Origin: Verrucomicrobiaceae bacterium
Lineage (GTDB): Bacteria > Verrucomicrobiota > Verrucomicrobiia > Verrucomicrobiales > Verrucomicrobiaceae
Assembly (NCBI GenBank): GCA_947463285.1
Contig: CANHTV010000015.1
Span: 1 to 20,542, forward strand
DNA length: 20,542 nt
Direction: 5' to 3'
Made by a program: the position numbers and the translations under genes. Shown piece by piece: positions 14,562 to 20,542 of this stretch. Below the pieces are notes generated by a model that saw nothing but the letters and a program-made list of their open reading frames with translations, did no database searches and had not been told where the DNA came from. Positions within the stretch are counted from its first letter, which is position 1. The number at the start of each line of letters is the position of its first letter.

Positions 14562-15869
14562 TCACTTCGGCAGTCGCAGCAATCCGGCACCGACTTGGGT
14601 TGCTGGGGCTTGGACTCGGATGGCGTTTTGGGTCAGCACTTGGGAGATGTTGGCGGCGGCGTAGTTGCGCCCCAGCAGGTAGCTGGCGGCTCCGGCGGTG
14701 ATGGCTGCTGCCTGAGACGTGCCGTTGCCGATGACGGTTTTGTTGTCGCTGTAGCCTGAGATAATGCCGACTCCCGGCGCTGCGATGGTGAGCCCGGTGC
14801 CTGAGTTTGAAAAGTAGGCCTGCCGTCCCTGGGCATCGACGGCGGCGACGCTAATGACGCCAGGGTACGCCGCTGGATAGGCGAGCTGATTCTCCTGCTC
14901 ATTGCCCGCCGCCGCCACAATGATGACGCCCCGGCTTTGGGCGTAAGCCACGGCCTGACTCAGCATCGTGGCATCAGCTGAGGATCCGAGGCTGATATTG
15001 ATGAGCCGTGCGCCAGCATCCACGGCTTGCATGATGCCCTGAGTGAGGACGGCGACGTTGCCCTGGCCTTTGGCATCAGCCACGCGGATGTCTAGCAACT
15101 CCGAGCCAGGTGCGACGCCTCCGTTCGTCGGGTCTTGCCCCGCGATGAGGGAGGCCATGGCGGTGCCGTGGCCGTTGAAGGCCTGACCGTCTTTGACGAG
15201 GTCGGTGTGGGTGATCTTTGTGCCGCTGAGCATCGGGTGGTCCGTGATGCCGGTGTCCAGTACAGCCACCTTCACCCCGGCTCCCCAGCGTGTGCGGTCG
15301 CCCTGAGCTCCGATGAAATCCAGGCCGCTGCTTTCAAAAGGCATTTCACCGCCTTGGTTCGCGGTATCCTGACCGCGTTTGGGTGGGTTGCCTGGTACCC
15401 AGACGTAGTAGTTGGCCCCAATGTTTTCGTAATCGCTGGCATGATGACGCAGCTCGGCGGCCATCTTGGCGGCATCGCGATACCGGACCCGCAGATAAAG
15501 CAGTCGCGCATCGCCGTAGCGGATCTCGATGTCGGCGAGCCCGGCACGGGCGCGAAAGGCGTTCAATGCCTCAGGCGATTTAAACCGCAGCAGGAGTTCC
15601 TCCGGCACGACGCCCTTGGCTTTGGCGAGTTCATTGAGATGGTCGGTGATATTGTCCGTCACGTCGGCGACAGGAATGACGGGAACACTGCCAAAGTTTG
15701 TGCTCGAGGAGCTTTTTTTGACGGTTGGTTTTTCGGGGAAAAGCGGTCCGCTGGTGGTTTTCGTATCTTTGATCTCGGTGGTCTGAAAAGCCAGCCAGGT
15801 GAGCGCTCCGAGTGCCACGGCGCAGACAACGGCACTCAAGGTGAGGAGGATTTTGGGCAGGTTGCTCAT
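14562..15869 (-). CDS. Membrane-anchored subtilisin-like serine protease (S8)
   Basis: The 435 residues open with a membrane helix (LLTLSAVVCAVALGALTWLA, about 8-28), an uncleaved anchor or signal. A Ser/Thr/Pro-rich linker follows (to about 85), then an I9-like propeptide (about 88-160, VPEELLLRFKSPEALNAFRA). The peptidase domain has the full triad: D205 (VAVLDTGITDHP), H234 (NGHGTAMASLIAG) and S385 (GNGTSQAAAITAG), with the oxyanion Asn323 in VAAAGNEQ. The protease should therefore be active in the periplasm or at the cell surface after propeptide removal. No partner gene is obvious. The ATG at 15869 has no clear SD. It is divergent from the sodium symporter, separated by 97 bp. Confidence 0.93.
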   Translation of the reverse strand: MSNLPKILLTLSAVVCAVALGALTWLAFQTTEIKDTKTTSGPLFPEKPTVKKSSSSTNFGSVPVIPVADVTDNITDHLNELAKAKGVVPEELLLRFKSPEALNAFRARAGLADIEIRYGDARLLYLRVRYRDAAKMAAELRHHASDYENIGANYYVWVPGNPPKRGQDTANQGGEMPFESSGLDFIGAQGDRTRWGAGVKVAVLDTGITDHPMLSGTKITHTDLVKDGQAFNGHGTAMASLIAGQDPTNGGVAPGSELLDIRVADAKGQGNVAVLTQGIMQAVDAGARLINISLGSSADATMLSQAVAYAQSRGVIIVAAAGNEQENQLAYPAAYPGVISVAAVDAQGRQAYFSNSGTGLTIAAPGVGIISGYSDNKTVIGNGTSQAAAITAGAASYLLGRNYAAANISQVLTQNAIRVQAPATQVGAGLLRLPK

Positions 15870-15930
15870 CGCGGAGGATTACGACTACTCCTGCTGCACT
15901 TCTGTTTCATTCTTTTATGTGCATTGGCTC

Positions 15931-15959
15931 TTGTCTCATGGCACGAGTTTTTCTAGGCT
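15931..15959 (+). promoter_or_regulatory. Promoter-like pair immediately before the symporter gene
   Basis: TTGTCT (15931-15936) and TAGGCT (15954-15959) are exactly 17 nt apart. A start 7-8 nt after the -10 box would fall on the ATG at 15967, predicting a leaderless mRNA. No SD is seen upstream, which agrees. The consensus match is moderate. Confidence 0.35.
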
Positions 15960-15966
15960 GTGACTT

Positions 15967-17703
15967 ATGTCGAATAAACAAGAAGCTTGGGGATCACGTC
16001 TGGGAGTCATCATGGCCGTTGCAGGTAGTGCTGTGGGGCTGGGGAATTTCCTGCGGTTCCCGGGACTGGCTGCCCAATATGGCGGTGGGGCTTTCATGAT
16101 CGCTTATGCCATCAGCTTTTTGATCATTGGTCTGCCCATCGGCTGGGCGGAGTGGGCCATGGGGCGCTATGCGGGCAGTCTGGGTTACAATTCGGCACCG
16201 GGGGCCTTTGCCTGCATCGTGCGCAGTCGCTGGGCGAAGTTTGCGGGCATCATCGGGGTGATAGTGCCAGTGGTGATCTACATGTATTACGTGATTATTG
16301 AGGCCTGGTGCATCGGTTACGCCGTGAACTTTTGGACCGGCGGCATGGACCTTCATGATGCGAGGGATACGATGGGCTACTTTGCCAGCTTTGTGGGCGC
16401 TGATGCTGATGCCTCGGCCATGGGTTTTAGCCTGCACAAGACATTACCCTGGCTGCTGGCGGTGTTTGTTTTCAATTTCTGGCTGATCTACCGCGGGCTC
16501 TCGGGCGGCATCGAAAAGATGTGCAATTTCGGTATGCCCATGTTGATCATCCTTGCTCTGGTGGTGCTCGTCAGGGTGATGACACTCGGGGCACCTGACG
16601 TAGCACGTCCGCATGACTCCGTGTACAATGGTCTCGGCTACATGTGGAATCCGAGCAAGGTGATGGTGGAGAAAGCCACGCCGACCACTGAAGACAAGGC
16701 GCGTGAGGTCGTTGGGGCCGCGGCGATTGTTGAGGCGGAAAAGGAGGTAGCTGCGAGCAATGGCACTCTGGTGATGCGCACGATTTCACCTTGGAGACAG
16801 CTCGCGAATCCCAGCCTGTGGCTTGCTGCGGCGGGGCAGATCTTCTTCAGTCTCTCGGTCGGCTTTGGTGTCATCATCGTCTATGCCAGCTACATGAAAC
16901 CGAAGGATGATGTGGTGCTCAGTGGACTCACAGCCAGCAGTGCCAATGAGTTTTGTGAAGTCGCTCTAGGCGGTTTGATCACCATCCCGGCGGCGGTGGC
17001 CTTTCTCGGTGTGGCAGGCATTGCCGGGCAGGCGGGAGTGGGGCTGGGATTCAAGGTACTGCCGCTGGTGTTTTCCAAAATGCCTGCTGGGGCGTTTTTT
17101 GGTGGGGCTTTCTTCTTCATGCTCTTCCTGGCGGCGGTAACGAGCTCCATCTCGATGCTTCAGCCTGGCATCGCTTTTGTGGAAGAGGTCTTGAATGTCG
17201 GGCGCAAGGCTTCGGTGGCCATCCTGGGAATGCTCACGACCTTTGGCACGGGCTTCGTGCTTTACTTCACGGCTGATTTGAAGGCGTTGGATACGCTCGA
17301 CTTCTGGGTCGGCACCTTCCTCATCTTCCTGCTGGCGACGATCCAGATCATCGTCTTCGGCTGGGTCTGGGGCATCGACCGTGGCTTCAAGGAGATGAAC
17401 CATGGCGCGACCTTTCCCGTTCCCGCCTTTTTCCGTCCGATCATCAAATGGATCTGCCCAGGTTTCCTCCTGACGATCTTTGCCATGTGGCTGCTGAAGG
17501 AGATCTTCGGCTTTGACCTCGCCACGGGCAAAGCGGGTGCTATTTCAGGCTATGTCACGGACCTTGTCGGCAGCAAATCCAGCATCGCTGCGCAGCTCAG
17601 CATCGTCTTGGTGGCTGGCATCTTCGTCTTCTTCGGCCTCATGACCGCACGCAGCAAGGCCTACAAGCGCGCCGAACAAGGCCTGCCAAAAACCGAGAAT
17701 TAA
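15967..17703 (+). CDS. Sodium-dependent amino-acid symporter, LeuT-like (SNF/NSS family)
   Basis: NSS proteins import amino acids with Na+ across the inner membrane. The 578 residues align with LeuT without gaps from the first residue through TM3: GSAVGLGNFLRFP places A22, G24, G26 and N27 (Na+/substrate site) and R30, while YMYYVIIEAW gives Y108 and E112. TM6 reads QIFFSLSVGFGVIIVYASYM, with S295 where LeuT has T254, plus S297 and F300. The downstream stretch VLSGLTASSANEFCEVALGG is also LeuT-like. LeuT Asn21 is Ser here, so substrate choice may differ. About 40 extra, charged residues (about 232-273) sit in the TM5-TM6 extracellular loop, and the C-terminus is longer than in LeuT. A small membrane protein gene follows 34 bp later. 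Confidence 0.93.
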   Translation: MSNKQEAWGSRLGVIMAVAGSAVGLGNFLRFPGLAAQYGGGAFMIAYAISFLIIGLPIGWAEWAMGRYAGSLGYNSAPGAFACIVRSRWAKFAGIIGVIVPVVIYMYYVIIEAWCIGYAVNFWTGGMDLHDARDTMGYFASFVGADADASAMGFSLHKTLPWLLAVFVFNFWLIYRGLSGGIEKMCNFGMPMLIILALVVLVRVMTLGAPDVARPHDSVYNGLGYMWNPSKVMVEKATPTTEDKAREVVGAAAIVEAEKEVAASNGTLVMRTISPWRQLANPSLWLAAAGQIFFSLSVGFGVIIVYASYMKPKDDVVLSGLTASSANEFCEVALGGLITIPAAVAFLGVAGIAGQAGVGLGFKVLPLVFSKMPAGAFFGGAFFFMLFLAAVTSSISMLQPGIAFVEEVLNVGRKASVAILGMLTTFGTGFVLYFTADLKALDTLDFWVGTFLIFLLATIQIIVFGWVWGIDRGFKEMNHGATFPVPAFFRPIIKWICPGFLLTIFAMWLLKEIFGFDLATGKAGAISGYVTDLVGSKSSIAAQLSIVLVAGIFVFFGLMTARSKAYKRAEQGLPKTEN

Positions 17704-17737
17704 GCACCAAGAACCACGAACCAAGAACCGCCTCCCT

Positions 17738-17893
17738 ATGACCACTACCGGACTCCTCGTGATGCTTCTTTCTGTCGGCACCGTCGTCACCATGTTTTCC
17801 TGGTGCATTTATAAAGTGCTCACCACGCCGAATGAGGCGGACCACCTTCACGCGGTGGAGCTGCACACGCCTGACATGGATCAGCCGGAATGA
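17738..17893 (+). CDS. Small single-span membrane protein, likely symporter partner
   Basis: The 51 residues begin MTTTGLLVMLLSVGTVVTMF, forming one membrane helix to about residue 27 (SWCIYKVLTT), followed by a short acidic, cytoplasm-type tail ending HTPDMDQPE. It lies 34 bp behind the NSS symporter on the same strand and ends 8 bp before the convergent DUF5722 gene. Size, topology and position match the small subunits of NSS transporters such as MetS, which C. glutamicum MetP needs for methionine uptake. I call it by context and architecture, not clear sequence identity. The gap contains a near-repeat, ccaagaac-cacgaa-ccaagaac. No good SD is seen, so re-initiation after the symporter is possible. 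Confidence 0.7.
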   Translation: MTTTGLLVMLLSVGTVVTMFSWCIYKVLTTPNEADHLHAVELHTPDMDQPE

Positions 17894-17901
17894 CCGATAA
17901 G

Positions 17902-19947
17902 TCAGGGTTTTGCCAAGCCCATGACTTCATCGGCTATCTTGCCAAATTCGGCCTCTTGATCAGTGCCGATGGCCTTGTAGACGTCCCAGCCGAGCTTGTG
18001 GGCTCCGGTTTCTGTGATGATGCCAAGGCGAAGCCCACCTTCCTGCACAGGCATGTCGTGGTAGCGATGCAGATGAAAGGCCTCGATGGCTTTCAGCGGG
18101 CGGATTTGTCGAAACATGTAAATCAGCCCGGCCACCTGCCGACGTTGGTCTTCGAGACTCAGCGTCGGAGTGTTAAAACCTTGTTCAGAGAGCAGGATGC
18201 CGCGCGGCTTGCCTTGAAAATGAAAGCGCGCTTGATCCATGAAGCGCGGCAGCACGGCGATGTTCTTGGGCGTGATGTGGGGTGTGTCGAAATCATCCGT
18301 TAGGCCTTCATCCTTCCAGGCGTCAGGATTTCTCAAATCTCGCGGGTAGGGGTGATAAGCCAAGCCCCACTCGAAATCACCCTCCGCACGACTCATCTCG
18401 GCAAAGGTCTCGATCATCTCCCGTACGATGTAGGTGCCTGAGCCGCTGCTCTTCTTGGCCCAGTGATGAGTTAGCGACATGAAGACGCGGGCGTGAGGAT
18501 CAAACAAGCGCGTGCGATGATGCATGAGCCGCGCCGAGCGCATGTAGGTCTCCAGATAACGCGTCAGCGGCTGGGCACCCATGTTGGTCCAAGTCGCGGC
18601 CTGATCCACCTCATTGTGCATGATCCAGTTGGTGACACGCCCGTTTTCCCCATCCGCACGTGACCAACGCTCAGCGAGATGATGCAGTGCCGCCTGGTAA
18701 AACTGTACAGGTGCCTCGGCGGTGAGATTGGGGATCGAGTAAATCCCCTGAGCGAGGGCTTCGGGATGCGTCATGCGGTTGTGCGGGCTGCCATCGCCAT
18801 GACGCCCATTGCCGATCAAGAGGATGGCGCTGACAATGATGTCGTTTTTTAACATCAGACGCAGCGTTTGATCCATCTGTTGGATCTGGCGGTCATTGAC
18901 GAAATAGCGCGCGCCCTCAAAATCAAAAGCCGACCAGCCCGGCGCTGCGGATTCGCGGAACAAGGCATGAAGCGGCACATTCAGCGTCGCATGACGAAGG
19001 CCCAGCGTGAAGAGCTCATGATCTGGATTCGTGATCGGTGGCACGCCGATGCCTTTCTGATGGGGCGCTGTTTGTTTGGCGAGTTTTCTGCCGACGGCTG
19101 GTCCGTAAGCCGTCGGCCATGAGGCGGCTGATACCCACCTGCCATCCTCATCAGCCAAACGCCAGCGCCACACGGCACGATCCCGCAAACTGCCAGCGGC
19201 GAGGCGTGGCAGATTCACCCGGAAACTGCCGCCTTCATCAGGCTGAACCTCAGCAGCCACGGTTTTGGCATTGACCTTGAAGGAAGGCGTCTCAGGCGGC
19301 AGGCCGATGAGTCGTAGTGGCTTCATCTTCGCCGGAGCCTTGCCGATGATGGCGATTTCATTCAGCCCCACATGCACGGTTTCGATGTGGGCTGCATAGC
19401 TGGCGTGCAGGTCGGCTGAAATGGCAGCGGCTTCGGTTTCACGATCCGACTGGGTTTTTTCACGCGTGGCAGAGATCGCTTTTTCTTCAGCACTGGCTTC
19501 ACGCACTTTCATCTGGCGGATTTGCAGCTGCGTTCCGGCCTTGCCATTGAGCGCGAGGTGAAAGCGCATCTCGGGGTGCTGATGCGCCGGTTTGACCTCG
19601 ACCTGACTGAGATCAAAAACCAGCGGCTGCCACGTCTCCGCCAGTGGCACCGTGATGGTCTCTGCCACTGCCATGCCGCCGTCTGCCTGACGATAACGCA
19701 GCGTGACGGAATCCAGCCCTGCGGGAGAAAAATACTCCAGGGAAAAGACGCTGTGCTTGGCCGGGTCATAGGTTTTCGGCACCAAGCCTGTCCAGAAATG
19801 CGGATGACCTTCACTCAGTGTGATGTCGAGCACGCCGGCGGGCTGCGGCTTAATTTTGAGGTCTTTGTGCGGGCCGTATTGAAGGGCAACTTCATCAGCC
19901 AGACAAACATGAGTCAGCAGGCAGGCTGCCAGGAATAAGCGGATCAT
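17902..19947 (-). CDS. Secreted DUF5722 protein, glycoside-hydrolase-like
   Basis: The 681 residues begin with a signal peptide (MIRLFLAACLLTHVCLADE; cleavage likely after the Ala of CLA). A beta-rich N-terminal region follows (to about 165; HPHFWTGLVPKTYDPAKH, a carbohydrate-binding-like jelly roll by appearance), then a charged helical segment and a C-terminal TIM-barrel-like domain from about 300. The barrel has two Glu residues in clan GH-A style contexts: E446 (NWIMHNEVDQA) and E588 (ILLSEQGFN), plausible acid/base and nucleophile. This arrangement matches the uncharacterised DUF5722 family. The substrate is unknown. The start is ATG 19947; a TTG at 19956 would add three residues. The stop of the upstream TPR gene is 12 bp away, so the two are probably co-transcribed. 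Confidence 0.85.
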   Translation of the reverse strand: MIRLFLAACLLTHVCLADEVALQYGPHKDLKIKPQPAGVLDITLSEGHPHFWTGLVPKTYDPAKHSVFSLEYFSPAGLDSVTLRYRQADGGMAVAETITVPLAETWQPLVFDLSQVEVKPAHQHPEMRFHLALNGKAGTQLQIRQMKVREASAEEKAISATREKTQSDRETEAAAISADLHASYAAHIETVHVGLNEIAIIGKAPAKMKPLRLIGLPPETPSFKVNAKTVAAEVQPDEGGSFRVNLPRLAAGSLRDRAVWRWRLADEDGRWVSAASWPTAYGPAVGRKLAKQTAPHQKGIGVPPITNPDHELFTLGLRHATLNVPLHALFRESAAPGWSAFDFEGARYFVNDRQIQQMDQTLRLMLKNDIIVSAILLIGNGRHGDGSPHNRMTHPEALAQGIYSIPNLTAEAPVQFYQAALHHLAERWSRADGENGRVTNWIMHNEVDQAATWTNMGAQPLTRYLETYMRSARLMHHRTRLFDPHARVFMSLTHHWAKKSSGSGTYIVREMIETFAEMSRAEGDFEWGLAYHPYPRDLRNPDAWKDEGLTDDFDTPHITPKNIAVLPRFMDQARFHFQGKPRGILLSEQGFNTPTLSLEDQRRQVAGLIYMFRQIRPLKAIEAFHLHRYHDMPVQEGGLRLGIITETGAHKLGWDVYKAIGTDQEAEFGKIADEVMGLAKP

Positions 19948-19959
19948 CGGGGGCAAGGA

Positions 19960-20542
19960 TTAACGGCTGAGCATCATCATAAGTTGACGAGCTTCAGCAT
20001 GATCAGGGCGCAGGCTGAGGGCTTTTTGGGCGGCTGCCATGGCCTCTTGTTTTTTGCCCATCTGCGCCAGGATAGTGGCGCGGGCATAGGGGATGCCAGC
20101 ATCTGTGGAATCGGCGGACTCACCTTTCTGTAAGGCGTTCAGTGCTTCCGGTATGCGACTCTGTCCATTCAAGGCCAGTCCGAGATTATACCAGGCACGA
20201 GCGAATTGTGGGTTTGATCGGACGGCTTCTTGAAGGGCGCTGATGGTGAGGTTGAGATCACCGGCTTCGCTGTAAGCCAGGCCTAACTCATAGTAATACT
20301 GCGCTTCATTCGGAGCGAGTTTCAGCGCATCTTTTAGTTTCTGAATCGTGCGGGGGTTGTCACCGATGGCATTGTAAAGAATGGCCAGATCATGATGGAA
20401 GGGCGGCGAGTTCGGGTCCCAGGCGACGGCGGTTTCCATGTGCTTGATGGCTTGTGGTGCATCACGCCGGGCAAAGTAAAACTGCCCAAGCTGCATCTGG
20501 CCGCTGGGTTGGTCAGCATTCAGGCGCAGCATGTGCTGCATG
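19960..20542 (-). CDS. TPR-repeat protein, C-terminal part (cut by window edge)
   Basis: The frame is open to the right edge. The visible 193 or so residues are about five tetratricopeptide repeats, for example DAPQAIKHMETAVAWDPNSP, RTIQKLKDALKLAPNEAQYY, LNLTISALQEAVRSNPQFAR and KKQEAMAAAQKALSLRPDHA. The regular A/G-Y/F-A-P spacing is clear. TPR domains are protein-binding scaffolds; no catalytic part is visible. An ATG occurs at 20541 but the repeat pattern is already under way there, so the true start is probably outside. It is the upstream gene of the DUF5722 protein. Function is unknown; a role with that secreted enzyme is only suggested by position. Confidence 0.88.
   Translation of the reverse strand, partial: MQHMLRLNADQPSGQMQLGQFYFARRDAPQAIKHMETAVAWDPNSPPFHHDLAILYNAIGDNPRTIQKLKDALKLAPNEAQYYYELGLAYSEAGDLNLTISALQEAVRSNPQFARAWYNLGLALNGQSRIPEALNALQKGESADSTDAGIPYARATILAQMGKKQEAMAAAQKALSLRPDHAEARQLMMMLSR

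Noticed and set aside
15135..15956. 273-codon plus-strand frame opposite the S8 protease
   Set aside because: The minus strand encodes the protease with D/H/S triad; the plus-strand product resembles nothing.
1..20542. CRISPR arrays, tRNA or rRNA genes, transposases, phage integrases and attachment sites
   Set aside because: I looked for spaced repeats, conserved RNA-gene motifs and hallmark proteins on both strands and saw none.

Overview
The window looks like bacterial chromosome from the Verrucomicrobiota, probably near Verrucomicrobium or Prosthecobacter. This is an inference from gene content and style: RNase HIII, a NusA without the extra C-terminal repeats of E. coli, a DUF5722 glycoside-hydrolase-like secreted protein, decayed Ig/SdrD-B and TPR genes, and frequent lack of Shine-Dalgarno (SD) sequences. 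No rRNA or tRNA gene is visible to confirm the lineage. Most of the window is core housekeeping DNA. The accessory material lies at about 4.35-4.94 kb and 12.9-20.5 kb.

Layout. Positions 1-2555 (minus strand) hold a likely operon: a DUF3592 membrane protein, apolipoprotein N-acyltransferase (lnt), then the 5' part of RNase HIII (rnhC), whose start lies inside the end of lnt. recJ runs divergently at 2618-4348, and its SD fits a TTG start. Positions 4349-4942 hold coding scraps and a strong nested palindrome. A phosphohexomutase of the phosphoglucomutase type follows on the minus strand to 6907. From about 7.0 to 12.0 kb the plus strand carries a translation/transcription block: nusA, infB, rbfA, rplU (L21) and rpmA (L27). 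It contains hairpins in the nusA leader and after infB, a short ORF with a good SD between nusA and infB, and a clear intrinsic terminator after rpmA. An RsuA/RluB-type pseudouridine synthase follows.

Positions 12.9-14.5 kb are a gene graveyard. Three unrelated reading frames on the minus strand (a TPR protein, an Ig/SdrD-B surface protein and a coiled-coil protein) each carry stops or frameshifts and abut one another. Next come a membrane-anchored subtilisin-like protease (minus strand) and, divergently, a LeuT-like sodium symporter. Directly behind the symporter lies a 51-residue single-span membrane protein that resembles the small subunits of MetP/MetS-type transporters. The window ends with a secreted DUF5722 glycosidase-like protein and a TPR protein open to the right edge, both on the minus strand and probably one operon.

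I found no CRISPR array, transposase, phage gene or tRNA. The best candidates for something new are the symporter with its small partner and an enlarged extracellular loop, the nested palindrome, and the nusA-infB leader ORF. None proves a new system.
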